Origin: an uncultured Pelagibacteraceae bacterium
GTDB lineage: Bacteria > Pseudomonadota > Alphaproteobacteria > Pelagibacterales > Pelagibacteraceae
Reading direction: 5' to 3'
DNA: 64,000 nucleotides
Assembly: GCA_902535505.1 (NCBI GenBank)
Contig: CACATS010000003.1
Location: 1-64,000, forward strand
This document shows, one piece after another, positions 48,673 to 59,038 of this stretch; position 1 is the first letter of the stretch, and every line of letters starts with the position of its first letter. Made by a program: the position numbers and the translations under genes. The notes beneath the pieces are model-generated. The model worked only from the letters and a program-made list of their open reading frames with translations, made no database searches and was not told the origin of the DNA.

Positions 48673-49710
48673 TTAAGGAGATGGATTTGGATTATTGTTA
48701 TGAATTACATTAATTTTTTCCATAATTTCATCAGACAGCTCAATATTAACACTATCTATATTTTCCTTTAATTGCTCCATGGTTGTTGCGCCAATTATAT
48801 TACTAGTAACAAAAGGCCTGGAGTTAACGAACGCCTGAGCTAATTTTGCCATTGTCATATCGTATTCTTTAGCAAGTTTATAATATTCTTCATAAGCACG
48901 CATGGCTAAAGGATTAAGATGTCTTTCCCATCCTTTAAATAAAGCTTGTCTAGAATTTTTTGGCATCTGACCGTTTCTATATTTTCCTGAGAGAGCTCCT
49001 GTGGCCAGCGGATAATAAACTAGAAGACCGCATTTTTCTCTTATTGATATTTCAGACATACCAATTTCATAAGTCCTGTTAACTAAATTGTAAGGGTTTT
49101 GAACTGACATCATCCTAGGTAAATTTTTATTTTTTGATAGTTCGATATATTTTGATAGGCCATATGGTGTTTCATTTGACATACCAATGTATCTAATTTT
49201 GCCACTTTTAATAAATTTTTCTAGAGCTTTGAGAACACTTTCAAAACTATTCCAATCACCTTCTTCACTGTTTAAGGTGTAATCTCTTTTTCCAAAAAAA
49301 TTTGTAGATCTCTCAGGCCAATGCAACTGATACAAATCAATATAATCTGTTTTAAGCCTTTTCAAACTCCCTTCGATTGCTTTACCAATTGTTTTTTCAT
49401 CAAAATTGTTTCCTCCACCTCTTATCCAGTTGCACCCTGGGCCTGCTACTTTTGTGGCTAAAACTATTTTTTCTCTATTTTTTCTTTTTTCAAACCAATT
49501 TCCAATCATAACTTCAGTCTTGCCATAAGACTCTGAATTGGGCGGTACAGAATAAAGTTCTGCAGTGTCAAAAAAATTTACTCCACTCCCAATGGAATAA
49601 TCCATTTGTTCAAATGCATCCTTTTCAGTGTTTTGTGTGCCCCATGTCATAGTCCCCAAACATATCAAACTCACGTCTAAGTCAGTGGTGCCTAGTTTTT
49701 TAAATTTCAT
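48673..49710 (-). CDS. Aldo/keto reductase (Tas-like)
   Basis: LGTTDLDVSLICLGTMTWGTQNTEKDAFEQMDY; FFDTAELYSVPP; DLYQLHWPERST; LVYYPLATGALSGKY. Confidence 0.93.
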   Translation of the reverse strand: MKFKKLGTTDLDVSLICLGTMTWGTQNTEKDAFEQMDYSIGSGVNFFDTAELYSVPPNSESYGKTEVMIGNWFEKRKNREKIVLATKVAGPGCNWIRGGGNNFDEKTIGKAIEGSLKRLKTDYIDLYQLHWPERSTNFFGKRDYTLNSEEGDWNSFESVLKALEKFIKSGKIRYIGMSNETPYGLSKYIELSKNKNLPRMMSVQNPYNLVNRTYEIGMSEISIREKCGLLVYYPLATGALSGKYRNGQMPKNSRQALFKGWERHLNPLAMRAYEEYYKLAKEYDMTMAKLAQAFVNSRPFVTSNIIGATTMEQLKENIDSVNIELSDEIMEKINVIHNNNPNPSP

Positions 49711-49790
49711 AAAATTGTAATAATTATAATAGTTTTTTAGGTCAATTTTTGCCTATTGAAAAGTATTTAAAAAAACATATATATTTACGT

Positions 49791-50543
49791 ATGGAAATTA
49801 ATAAACAAAAATCAACAGTACGTTCATCAGCCTCTGAGGCGATTATAGACCAAGGCTTAAGATCTTACATGCTTAAAGTTTATAACTACATGGCGTCTGG
49901 TGTGCTATTAACAGGGTTTGTTGCTTTATTCTTTTTCAAAATGGCAGTTGTCACTTCTCCTGAAGGTCAAATATTAGGACTAACTAATTTTGGTAACACT
50001 ATATATGCTTCAGGCTTAAAGTGGGTAATCATGTTAGCTCCATTAGCCGTTGTTTTTTATATGAGTTTTGGAATAGCAAAAATGTCTGCAGCAAAAGCAC
50101 AAACTACTTTCTGGGTGTTCGCAGCATTAATGGGAGCATCACTATCATCAATATTCTTAATATACACTGGTGCTAGTATAACAAGAGTTTTTTTTATAAC
50201 AGCTGGTACTTTCGGAGCTATGAGTATTTACGGTTATACAACTCAACGAGATCTTACAAAACTTGGATCCTTTTTAATGATGGGTCTATTTGGAATTATA
50301 ATTGCATCCTTGGTAAATATTTTTATGAAATCTTCAATGATGTATTTTGTTATTTCAATAATAGGCGTCTTAGTGTTTGTAGGTTTAACAGCTTATGATA
50401 CTCAAAAAATTAAAAATATGTACATGGTAAGTGATAGTGGAGAGTTAATGGGTAAGAAAGCTGTTATGGGAGCTTTGACACTTTACCTAGATTTCATAAA
50501 CCTTTTCATAATGCTTCTAAGACTCTTTGGTCAAAGAAGATAA
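49791..50543 (+). CDS. Bax inhibitor-1/YccA family protein (start ATG 49791)
   Basis: LRSYMLKVYNYMASGVLLTGFVALF...LTAYDTQKIKNMY...GALTLYLDFINLFIMLLRLFGQRR. Confidence 0.94.
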   Translation: MEINKQKSTVRSSASEAIIDQGLRSYMLKVYNYMASGVLLTGFVALFFFKMAVVTSPEGQILGLTNFGNTIYASGLKWVIMLAPLAVVFYMSFGIAKMSAAKAQTTFWVFAALMGASLSSIFLIYTGASITRVFFITAGTFGAMSIYGYTTQRDLTKLGSFLMMGLFGIIIASLVNIFMKSSMMYFVISIIGVLVFVGLTAYDTQKIKNMYMVSDSGELMGKKAVMGALTLYLDFINLFIMLLRLFGQRR

Positions 50544-50888
50544 TTATTTAATCAATCTAAGTTTATTCCAGCTTGTTTTGCTAATTAAATTATCTAGATT
50601 TTCTGATTTCCTCAATATATTCCCATTTCTATCCTTAATAAAAAACTTTTCATTAAAATATTTAGGTTTTAAATTTTTTGTAATTCTTAAAACCGGTTTT
50701 TCAGACGCTCTTTGATAAACATCAAATGAAACTTCTTTAGACCCTGATGAAAAGGAATAATCTTTCCAAGAACCATTTGAAACCATTTTTGCATAAAGAT
50801 TTAAAATACATTTAAGTTCTCCTTTGATGAAAAATTCTTCATGATATTTTCTTACATCATTATTTACAACTAATTGAACACGTTTCAT
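50544..50888 (-). CDS. Conserved hypothetical protein
   Basis: 114 aa ORF overlapping the YciB gene by 4 bp, consistent with an operon. Confidence 0.65.
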   Translation of the reverse strand: MKRVQLVVNNDVRKYHEEFFIKGELKCILNLYAKMVSNGSWKDYSFSSGSKEVSFDVYQRASEKPVLRITKNLKPKYFNEKFFIKDRNGNILRKSENLDNLISKTSWNKLRLIK

Positions 50889-51487
50889 ATTTTATATCTT
50901 CTAATTAGCGGCAATTGCAAAACTGTAAATATAAACGTAATAGGTAAGATTCCCCAAACTTTAAAGTTTACCCAAGTAGTTTCAGGCTGAGTTCTCCATA
51001 CAATCTCATTAATTAAGGCTAAAAAAATAAAAAAATAAGCCCATCTGAAATTTAATTTATCCCAACCAATTTCATTTAATTGAAAGGCAGTTTGTAAGAA
51101 AAATTTAAGGAAATTTTTATTGAAAAAAACCTTACTGATAATCAATGTTCCAGCAAAAATTACATTTACAATTGTTGGCTTCATATAAATAAATATTGGA
51201 TTATTAAAATATAAAGTAAGACCTCCAAAAAGAGTTATAATAATGCCACCAATTAACGGCACATACGGGATTTGCTTTTCCACAAAATAAACTATCGCTA
51301 CAGCTATCACCGTTGCTATTATAAGTGGCGGAATGGCAGTAGTAAGATTATTCCCACTTTTGTAATAAATTGTAAAAAAAATTAATAAAGGACCAAAGTC
51401 ACATATAAATTTTAAGAATGACTTATTCACAATGTAAGAGATTAACACATTATAACTTTTTAACAAATTAGATATTGATTTTAACAA
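50885..51487 (-). CDS. Septation protein A / inner membrane-spanning protein YciB
   Basis: DFGPLLIFFTIYYKSG...FVEKQIPYVPLIGGIIITLFGGLTLYFNNPIFIYMKPTIVN...NEIVWRTQ. Confidence 0.93.
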   Translation of the reverse strand: MLKSISNLLKSYNVLISYIVNKSFLKFICDFGPLLIFFTIYYKSGNNLTTAIPPLIIATVIAVAIVYFVEKQIPYVPLIGGIIITLFGGLTLYFNNPIFIYMKPTIVNVIFAGTLIISKVFFNKNFLKFFLQTAFQLNEIGWDKLNFRWAYFFIFLALINEIVWRTQPETTWVNFKVWGILPITFIFTVLQLPLIRRYKI

Positions 51488-51508
51488 AAAAATTACTAAC
51501 TATTAGGT

Positions 51509-51832
51509 ATGACAATAAGTAACAATGCTAAGTTTTCAATAGGGGAAATAGTCAAACATCGTCATTTTGATTTCAGAGGAGTAATTTACGATGTAGATTT
51601 TGAATTTAACAACTCTGAGGAATGGTATCAATCAATACCTAAAGAAGTTCGTCCAAGAAAAGATCAGCCGTTTTATCATCTATTAGCTGAAAGCAATGAC
51701 GTTACTTACGAAGCTTATGTCTCAGAGCAGAATTTATTAATCGATAATTCAAAAGAGCCTGTAAGGCATCCACTCATAGAGGAAATTTTTTCGGGTAAAA
51801 AAGGCTCAAGTTACTTTAAAATATCTAATTAA
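51509..51832 (+). CDS. hspQ: Heat shock protein HspQ
   Basis: FSIGEIVKHRHFDFRGVIYDVDFEFNNSEEWYQSIP...QPFYHLLAESNDVTYEAYVSEQNL. Confidence 0.94.
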   Translation: MTISNNAKFSIGEIVKHRHFDFRGVIYDVDFEFNNSEEWYQSIPKEVRPRKDQPFYHLLAESNDVTYEAYVSEQNLLIDNSKEPVRHPLIEEIFSGKKGSSYFKISN

Positions 51833-51907
51833 TAATTACCCGCCTTAAATAAAACAACATTTATTCAAATCTGGAACACAGAGATTACGTATAATTGTAC
51901 TGTTTTA

Positions 51908-51959
51908 GCTCAATTGAGAATAAACTTCTTATATGACTCCCTCCAATTCTCAATTGGGC
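51908..51959. other. Intergenic inverted repeat (10-bp perfect stem CAATTGAGAA/TTCTCAATTG, extendable) between hspQ and ccmC
   Basis: Arms 51911-51920 and 51947-51956, with outer G-C/C-G/T-G extension. Confidence 0.6.
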
Positions 51960-52006
51960 CTATAATAGATCTTCACAAAAAAAAATTATTATAGTAGTTA
52001 AAGCTG

Positions 52007-52714
52007 ATGTTTAATTATTTTTATAATAGCAATATCTTTACATGGATAGAAAAATTAATAAATTTTATAAATTCTATCTTCTTTGTTTTGCTTTTAGTAG
52101 CTCTTTCGTTTGCTTTAATATTTTCTCCTCCAGATTATTTACAAGGAGATAGTGTAAGAATAATGTATGTGCATGTTCCTGCTGCCTGGATAGGTCTGGC
52201 TTCTTTTACAGCCATTGCTTTTCTATCGATAATAAATTTTATTTTCAAAATTAAAAATTTAACACTAGTGGCAAAAAGTATAGCTCCGATAGGATTATTG
52301 TTCACTTGTATTGCAATTGTTACAGGATCTATTTGGGGCCAACCTACATGGGGAACTTTCTGGGCTTGGGATGCAAGAATAACCTCAATGGTTATTCTAG
52401 CTATTTTCTATTTACTTTTTATACTTACACATAAATATTTGTTGGAAGAAAGCAAAGCTAATAATGTTTCAAGTTTAGTAGCTATTGTAGGCTTGATTAA
52501 TATACCAATAGTCAAATACTCGGTAGAATGGTGGGCAACTCTTCACCAACCAGCTAGTATTAAAATTAGCGGAACAAGTTCAATACACTCATCAATGTTA
52601 ATGCCTCTATTACTGATGTTTTTTGTATTGATTTTGTATTGTGCGTTAATTTTTCTAATGAAATATAAGACAGAAATCATTAGAATTAAGAAAAAAAATT
52701 TAAAAAGAATATGA
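52007..52714 (+). CDS. ccmC: Heme exporter/cytochrome c biogenesis protein CcmC
   Basis: YVHVPAAWIGLASF, GSIWGQPTWGTFWAWDARITSMVIL, SVEWWATLHQPASI. Confidence 0.95.
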   Translation: MFNYFYNSNIFTWIEKLINFINSIFFVLLLVALSFALIFSPPDYLQGDSVRIMYVHVPAAWIGLASFTAIAFLSIINFIFKIKNLTLVAKSIAPIGLLFTCIAIVTGSIWGQPTWGTFWAWDARITSMVILAIFYLLFILTHKYLLEESKANNVSSLVAIVGLINIPIVKYSVEWWATLHQPASIKISGTSSIHSSMLMPLLLMFFVLILYCALIFLMKYKTEIIRIKKKNLKRI

Positions 52715-52944
52715 TAAATAATATAATATTAATGAGCGGTTACGGGGTTTTTGTGTGGTCGTCATTTGTAATTACTTTCTTAGTTTGCGGAATTTTTTAC
52801 TACAAAACTCGCAAAACTTTAAAAAAGTATGAAAAAGAATTTGCGAAAGAGATTGAAAATTTATCTGCTGAGCAGAAAAAAATTGTTTTAGAAAATTCTA
52901 AAATTGCTTCAAAAATTTTATCAGCTTATAATAAGACAATCTAA
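52711..52944 (+). CDS. ccmD: Heme exporter protein CcmD-like
   Basis: Small single-TM protein between ccmC and ccmE: MSGYGVFVWSSFVITFLV. Confidence 0.8.
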   Translation: MINNIILMSGYGVFVWSSFVITFLVCGIFYYKTRKTLKKYEKEFAKEIENLSAEQKKIVLENSKIASKILSAYNKTI

Positions 52945-52952
52945 AGCATTTA

Positions 52953-53381
52953 ATGCTTCCAAAAAAAGTAAAAAAAAGAGCCTCTCTTTTAGCAATCTTT
53001 CTTTTAGCTTCTGTGTTAGGTGTTTTTTTGATTTTAAATACCTTAAATAAAAATATTCTATATTTTAACTCCCCTACAGATATCAAAATAAGTCAGGACA
53101 TAAACTATAATAAAAAGATAAGAATAGGGGGCATGGTAAAAAAAAATACTCTAGAAATTAACAATCATGAAATAAAGTTTATTATTACGGATTTCAAAAA
53201 TGAAATTAGCGTAAGCTTCAAAGGAACAATCCCAAATTTATTTGCCGAAGGTAAAGGCGTAGTGGCTGAAGGAATCCTCAAAGATAAAAGATTTTTCGAA
53301 GCTGATAGAATTTTGGCAAAACACGATGAAAATTATATGCCTCCAGAATTAAAGAATATTTTAAGTGACAATGCTAAGTAA
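52953..53381 (+). CDS. ccmE: Cytochrome c maturation heme chaperone CcmE
   Basis: IRIGGMVKKNTL, ADRILAKHDENYMPPEL (heme-binding His motif). Confidence 0.95.
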   Translation: MLPKKVKKRASLLAIFLLASVLGVFLILNTLNKNILYFNSPTDIKISQDINYNKKIRIGGMVKKNTLEINNHEIKFIITDFKNEISVSFKGTIPNLFAEGKGVVAEGILKDKRFFEADRILAKHDENYMPPELKNILSDNAK

Positions 53382-55245
53382 TACTGGAAACTTTTTACTA
53401 TCTCTAAATATTTTATTGAGCGCTTTAATTATTTATTACTCTTATAATAATCTTAAAACATCAGATGATTTAATTTCTCAAAAAGTATTTAAAATTAGTA
53501 TACTGCAAAGTACGTCAATTTTAATATGCTTCTTTACTCTTGTATCTGCCTTTTTGGTCTCTGATTTTTCATTGATCACTGTTTACCAAAACTCTCATAC
53601 GCTTAAGCCAATTTTTTATAAAATTTCAGGAACTTGGGGAAATCATGAAGGAAGTTTGCTGTTATGGGTAATAATTTTAACATTATTCTCTTTTTTATTT
53701 TTAATTTATAACAGGAAGCACCCGAAAAATTATAGACTGTATACTTTAATAATACAAAATTTTCTCATTTTAGGTTTTTTATTTTTTATATTATTTAATT
53801 CAAATCCATTTAGTTTAATTAGCCCTTCACCAAATGAAGGGTTAGGATTAAATCCAATTTTACAGGATCCAGCTTTGGCAATACATCCACCTTTGCTTTA
53901 TGTTGGTTTTGTAGGATCTTCGATTTATTTTTCAGCAGCAATAGCATCAATGATTACAAATTATGCTGATAAATCATTTGCTAAGTCTATTAAGAGCTGG
54001 GTTTTAATTTCATGGTCTTTTCAAACTCTAGGAATTTTAGTTGGATCTATTTGGGCTTACTATGAATTAGGATGGGGCGGTTTTTGGTTTTGGGATCCAG
54101 TAGAAAATGCTTCGCTTTTACCATGGTTTGCAATGACAGCTCTTTTACATTCTTTATTAGTTTTAGAGAGAAGAAATGTATTATATTTTTGGTCTATCAT
54201 ACTTTGCTTATTAACTTTTATTTTAAGTGTTACGGGAACTTTTTTAGTCAGATCTGGAATACTTAATTCAGTTCATACGTTTGCTAACGATCCTACAAGA
54301 GGTATTTATATCTTAGCTTTCTTAAGCATAATGATTTTAGTGGCTGTTTACATTTTATTCTTAAAATACAAACCAGCGAATGTTGAAATAAATTCAAATA
54401 GTAAAGAAACTTTTGTTTTAGTAAATAATTGGTTTATGATGTTTTATCTTATTACAGTATTGCTTGGTACCTTATACCCGATATTTACTGATGCAATTTC
54501 AAATAACAAAATTTCAGTTGGCCCTCCTTTTTACAATTCAGTAATTATACCAGTTGTTATCGTATTTTTATTTTTTATGGCAATAGGACCTAATGCGAAA
54601 TGGATAAAAAATAAATTTATTGATCTTAAAATTTATTCATTGATTATATTAGCTGCAGTATTGCTTAATTTCATTATTTTTTTCTTTTTTAAAAGCTACA
54701 GTATTATATCTAATTTAATAGTTATCTCTTCATTATTTCTGATTTTATCATCCATTATGGATATTTTTAAAAAAATAAGTTTTAATTTTCCAAGAGTGGT
54801 GTCGCATTTATCCTTTGGATTTCTAATCCTATTTATCGGATTAAATCACAATTTTTCGATTGAAAAAGATTTTAATTTAAAAATAGGAGAAACCAAACAA
54901 ATAGATAATTTTAAATTTCATCTTAAAGACTTAAAGTTAGTTCAAGATACAAATTATAAAGCTGTAATTGGTTCACTAAAAGTTAATGATTTATTAAGTA
55001 AAGAAGAGAGAGTTTTAAAACCTGAAATAAGAATTTATGATAATCCTCAAACTTTAACCTACGAGGCTTCAATTCAAACAAATTTTATAAGAGATTATTA
55101 CTTAACCATGAGCAATATTGATCGGTCCGACTATTACAATATCAAATTTCAAAAAAAACCACTTATGATTTGGATTTGGATATCAGTTGCTATGCTTTCG
55201 TTAGGAGGTTTTTTAAGTTTACTAAGACATGCAAAATATAATTAA
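53365..55245 (+). CDS. ccmF: Cytochrome c heme lyase subunit CcmF
   Basis: ISGTWGNHEGSLLLWV, NPILQDPALAIHPPLLYVGFVG, WWF-type GWGGFWFWDPVENASLLPW, GTFLVRSGILNSVHTFA. Confidence 0.96.
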   Translation: MTMLSNTGNFLLSLNILLSALIIYYSYNNLKTSDDLISQKVFKISILQSTSILICFFTLVSAFLVSDFSLITVYQNSHTLKPIFYKISGTWGNHEGSLLLWVIILTLFSFLFLIYNRKHPKNYRLYTLIIQNFLILGFLFFILFNSNPFSLISPSPNEGLGLNPILQDPALAIHPPLLYVGFVGSSIYFSAAIASMITNYADKSFAKSIKSWVLISWSFQTLGILVGSIWAYYELGWGGFWFWDPVENASLLPWFAMTALLHSLLVLERRNVLYFWSIILCLLTFILSVTGTFLVRSGILNSVHTFANDPTRGIYILAFLSIMILVAVYILFLKYKPANVEINSNSKETFVLVNNWFMMFYLITVLLGTLYPIFTDAISNNKISVGPPFYNSVIIPVVIVFLFFMAIGPNAKWIKNKFIDLKIYSLIILAAVLLNFIIFFFFKSYSIISNLIVISSLFLILSSIMDIFKKISFNFPRVVSHLSFGFLILFIGLNHNFSIEKDFNLKIGETKQIDNFKFHLKDLKLVQDTNYKAVIGSLKVNDLLSKEERVLKPEIRIYDNPQTLTYEASIQTNFIRDYYLTMSNIDRSDYYNIKFQKKPLMIWIWISVAMLSLGGFLSLLRHAKYN

Positions 55246-55747
55246 ACTAATCACAGTATCTTTATTGGTATTCATTCTTGGAATATTTTACCAATCTTTA
55301 AATAGAAGTTCTAATTACGATACTAAATTTCTTGTTGGAAATAAAATAGCTGATATTGAATTAAGTGACCTACAAAGCGAAAAATTTTTTACTAACGATG
55401 ATTTTAAAAACAATAAATATACTTTGATAAATTTTTGGGCATCATGGTGCGCACCTTGTAGAGTTGAGCACCCATATTTAATGATATTATCTAGGAATAA
55501 AGATATAAAAATATTAGGTATAAATTTTAAAGATAAAAAAATTAATGCTTTAAAATTTTTAGAGGAACTCGGTGATCCATATGATTATCTTGCAAAAGAC
55601 AACAATGGGAAACAATCGGTTAATTTTGGTATATATGGCATACCTGAGAGCATATTGATTGATAGTAAATTTAATATTTTAAAAAAGATTATTGGTCCAC
55701 TAAATGAAAAAGATTTGAAGGAAATTAAAGAAATTATAAAATCATAA
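55229..55747 (+). CDS. ccmG: Thiol:disulfide interchange protein CcmG/DsbE
   Basis: LINFWASWCAPCRVEHPYLM; GIYGIPESILID. Confidence 0.93.
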   Translation: MQNIIKLITVSLLVFILGIFYQSLNRSSNYDTKFLVGNKIADIELSDLQSEKFFTNDDFKNNKYTLINFWASWCAPCRVEHPYLMILSRNKDIKILGINFKDKKINALKFLEELGDPYDYLAKDNNGKQSVNFGIYGIPESILIDSKFNILKKIIGPLNEKDLKEIKEIIKS

Positions 55748-56103
55748 TGAAAATAAAGATACTTTGCTTAGTCATTTTTTTTAACTTTTCTGTTTATGCT
55801 ACCTCAAATGAAATTTTAAATGAAAGTCGAATTCATAAGAATCTCCGTTGCTTACTCTGTCAAGGTCAATCAATTGCTGACTCAAATTCTGAATTTGCTC
55901 AAACTTTAAAAATGGTGGTTAAAGATTTAGTTAAGCAAGGAAAAACTGAGGATGAGATCTATAATTTTCTTTCAGATAAATATGGAGATTGGATTTTGTA
56001 TAAACCTAAATTCAATTATGAAAATTTTTTACTTTGGTCATTTCCCTATTTAGTACTTGTTTTTGGAGGCTTTATAATCGTTTTCTTAGTAAAAAAACGC
56101 TAA
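55747..56103 (+). CDS. ccmH: Cytochrome c biogenesis protein CcmH
   Basis: LRCLLCQGQSIADSNSEFAQTLK...YGDWILYKPKFNYENFLLWSFPYLVL. Confidence 0.95.
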   Translation: MKIKILCLVIFFNFSVYATSNEILNESRIHKNLRCLLCQGQSIADSNSEFAQTLKMVVKDLVKQGKTEDEIYNFLSDKYGDWILYKPKFNYENFLLWSFPYLVLVFGGFIIVFLVKKR

Positions 56104-56159
56104 AAAAAAACTTAAATTGCTAACTGTACTTATTAACTATTTAGTTGTATTTTTTCAAA

Positions 56160-56663
56160 ATGAATTTTAAAATTTTTAGAGTTTTAACAATATTAGTAAT
56201 TTTTTCGTCACAAGTCTTAGCGGATGATAATAATAAAGAACTATCCTTTTATACAGGAACTTTTGATGTAATTGATAAAGAGGGTGACGATCAAACAACT
56301 TTATTTGGAGTTGAGCATAAAAACCCTGATTTATTTAGAGAGACTTTTTTAGGAAAATTTAAACCTGTTAGTGGTGCGTTTATAACAGGAAATAGTTCAG
56401 TATACTTATATACGGGAATTGAAGGACAGTATGGTCTAGGTCCACTAAAAATTTTACCAAGTTTTACTCCAGGGTATTATGAAAAGGGAGACGGTAAAGA
56501 CTTAGGAAGCGTTTTAGAATTTAAAAGTGAAATTAAGTTTGGATTGGATATTTTTGAAAACTCTAAGCTAAGTTATAGTTATAGTCATATTTCTAACAAT
56601 GACTGGGGAGATACAAATCCAGGTACAGATAACCAACAAATTACATTTTCTAAAAACTTTTAA
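56160..56663 (+). CDS. Lipid A 3-O-deacylase (PagL)-like outer-membrane protein
   Basis: Signal peptide, beta-rich; YSHISNNDWGDTNPGTD resembles PagL HxSN motif; aromatic C-terminus KNF. Confidence 0.65.
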   Translation: MNFKIFRVLTILVIFSSQVLADDNNKELSFYTGTFDVIDKEGDDQTTLFGVEHKNPDLFRETFLGKFKPVSGAFITGNSSVYLYTGIEGQYGLGPLKILPSFTPGYYEKGDGKDLGSVLEFKSEIKFGLDIFENSKLSYSYSHISNNDWGDTNPGTDNQQITFSKNF

Positions 56664-56668
56664 TAACA

Positions 56669-57817
56669 ATGAATTTAAACGATTGTTATAATTTTGATGA
56701 TTTTAGAAAATTAGCAAAAAAGAATCTTCCAGCTCCAATATTTCATTATATTGATGGTGGTGCAGACGATGAAACAACTTTGAAAAGAAATACAGAGTCT
56801 TTCTTGAAATGCGACCTGGTGCCAAACATTCTTGCAAGTGTTGGGGAACCTGATTTATCAACGACAGTGTTCGGCCAGAAAATCGATTTACCAATTTTCT
56901 TATCACCTACAGCAATGCAAAGACTTTACCATCATGATGGAGATAAGGCTTCAGCAAGGGCAGCAGAAAAATTTGGAACTTTCTATAGCATGTCCACAAT
57001 GGCGACTTCCTCAATTGAAGAAATAGCAAATATTTCTGGAGGTCCAAAACTTTTTCAACTCTATATTCATAAGGATCAAGGCTTAACAGACAATTTGATT
57101 GATAGATGTAAAAGTTCTGGATTTAAAGCAATGTGTTTGACTGTTGATACTGTCGTTGCAGGAAATCGCGAAAGAGATCACAGATGGGGTTTCACTACTC
57201 CCCCAAAACTTACTTTAAAAAGTCTGATGAGTTTTGCAATGCATCCTAAGTGGTCGTTTAATTATTTAACACATGAAAAATTCCAATTATCAAACGTATC
57301 TCATTGGACAAAAAAAGGATCTAGCATTGCTAAAGGAGTAATGGAATATATTAATGAACAATATGATCCTGCGATGAGTTGGAAAGATGCTGAGTATGTT
57401 GTAAAGAAATGGGGTGGACCCTTTGCTTTAAAAGGAGTTATGTCTGTTGAAGATGCAAAAAGAGCTGTTGAAATTGGAGCATCTGCAATTATGCTTTCAA
57501 ACCATGGGGGAAGACAACTCGATGGATCAAGATCTCCATTTGATCAATTACCTGCAATAACAGATGCAGTTGGAGGCAAAATAGAAATTATTTTAGATGG
57601 TGGAATTCGAAGGGGGACGCATGTTCTTAAAGCGCTTTCTTTAGGAGCGACGGCATGTAGTTTTGGAAAAGGTTTTTTATTTGCATTAGGTGCAGGCGGT
57701 CAGAAAGGAGTAGAGCAGATGCTGACTAGAATGAGAGACGAAATAAGAAGAGACATGATTTTATTAGGCTGTAAAAGCATAAAAGAGCTAAATAAAACAA
57801 AAATTGCTTACAGGTGA
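56669..57817 (+). CDS. lldD: FMN-dependent alpha-hydroxy-acid oxidase (LldD-like)
   Basis: YIDGGADDETTLKRN, LPIFLSPTAMQRL, ALKGVMSVEDA, LSNHGGRQLDGSRSPFDQLP, LDGGIRRGTHVLKAL. Confidence 0.94.
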   Translation: MNLNDCYNFDDFRKLAKKNLPAPIFHYIDGGADDETTLKRNTESFLKCDLVPNILASVGEPDLSTTVFGQKIDLPIFLSPTAMQRLYHHDGDKASARAAEKFGTFYSMSTMATSSIEEIANISGGPKLFQLYIHKDQGLTDNLIDRCKSSGFKAMCLTVDTVVAGNRERDHRWGFTTPPKLTLKSLMSFAMHPKWSFNYLTHEKFQLSNVSHWTKKGSSIAKGVMEYINEQYDPAMSWKDAEYVVKKWGGPFALKGVMSVEDAKRAVEIGASAIMLSNHGGRQLDGSRSPFDQLPAITDAVGGKIEIILDGGIRRGTHVLKALSLGATACSFGKGFLFALGAGGQKGVEQMLTRMRDEIRRDMILLGCKSIKELNKTKIAYR

Positions 57818-57866
57818 TGCAAAAAAACTAGTTTTCAAAAGGGTCAATAAATACTAGGTTTAGATT

Positions 57867-59030
57867 ATGAAATTAGCAAAGAATTTAGACAGGCTTGGAA
57901 CAGAAACAGCGTTTAGTGTATTAGCTGAAGCTAAAAAACTTGAAGCCCAAGGAAAAGAGATGATTCACTTAGGTTTAGGTCAGCCAGACTTTATGACACC
58001 TAAACATATTATGGAAGCAGCAAAAAAAGCCATAGATGACGGACATCATGGATACGTATTAGCGAATGGAATTGCTGAATGCAGGCAAGCTGTCTCAAGA
58101 AAAATTAAAAGTTTATATAAAAAAGAAGTAAGTCCTGATCGGATTATGATTATGCCTGGTGGTAAACCTACAATGTACTTTGCAATTCAAATGATTGGTG
58201 AGCCTGGTGCTGAGATAGTTCATCCGACACCTGGTTTTCCAATTTATGAGTCTATGATTAATTACACAGGAGCTAAAGCAGTGCCTTATGATTTAACAAA
58301 AGAGAAAGATTTAAAGTTTGACCCTGAAAAAATTTTATCTTTGATAACAGATAAAACTCGACTTGTGATCCTAATAAATCCAAATAATCCTACGGGGAGT
58401 TTTGTAGAAAAACCATCAATTGATTTTCTTGCAGAAGGTTTAAAGAAACATCCACATGTCACGATACTTAGTGACGAAATTTATAGTAGGCAAATTTTTG
58501 ATGGAAAAGAAATGCCAACTTTTTTTAATTATCCTGATTTACAAGATAGGTTAATAGTATTAGATGGATGGAGTAAGGCTTACTCCATGACTGGTTGGAG
58601 AATGGGATGGAGCGTGTGGCCAGAAAATTTAATTTCTCATGTAACTAAATTGGCAATTAATAGCTTTTCATGCGTGAACGCACCGTCGCAGTTTGCTGGA
58701 ATAGCAGCACTTGATGGGCCTGACGATTCCATTCACCATATGATGGAAAAATTTGACCAAAGAAGAAAATTGATTCACAAAGGTTTAAATGATTTACCTG
58801 GTGTGGAATGCAGTATGCCTGGTGGAGCATTTTATGCTTTTCCAAATGTAAAAGGAACAGGAATGAGTGGAAGCGAATTTTCAAAAAAATGTATGCATGA
58901 AGCTGGTGTGGCAATTGTACCTGGAACGGCATTTGGCAAAACATCAACAGATTACGTTCGTTTTAGCTTTGCTGCATCGCGGGATAACATTCAAAAAGCA
59001 CTAGAAAAAATCTCAAAAATGCTTAAGTAG
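57867..59030 (+). CDS. PLP-dependent class I/II aminotransferase
   Basis: HLGLGQPDFMTPKHI, INPNNPTGSF, SDEIYSRQIF, DGWSKAYSMTGWRMGW. Confidence 0.94.
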   Translation: MKLAKNLDRLGTETAFSVLAEAKKLEAQGKEMIHLGLGQPDFMTPKHIMEAAKKAIDDGHHGYVLANGIAECRQAVSRKIKSLYKKEVSPDRIMIMPGGKPTMYFAIQMIGEPGAEIVHPTPGFPIYESMINYTGAKAVPYDLTKEKDLKFDPEKILSLITDKTRLVILINPNNPTGSFVEKPSIDFLAEGLKKHPHVTILSDEIYSRQIFDGKEMPTFFNYPDLQDRLIVLDGWSKAYSMTGWRMGWSVWPENLISHVTKLAINSFSCVNAPSQFAGIAALDGPDDSIHHMMEKFDQRRKLIHKGLNDLPGVECSMPGGAFYAFPNVKGTGMSGSEFSKKCMHEAGVAIVPGTAFGKTSTDYVRFSFAASRDNIQKALEKISKMLK

Positions 59031-59038
59031 GATTGATT

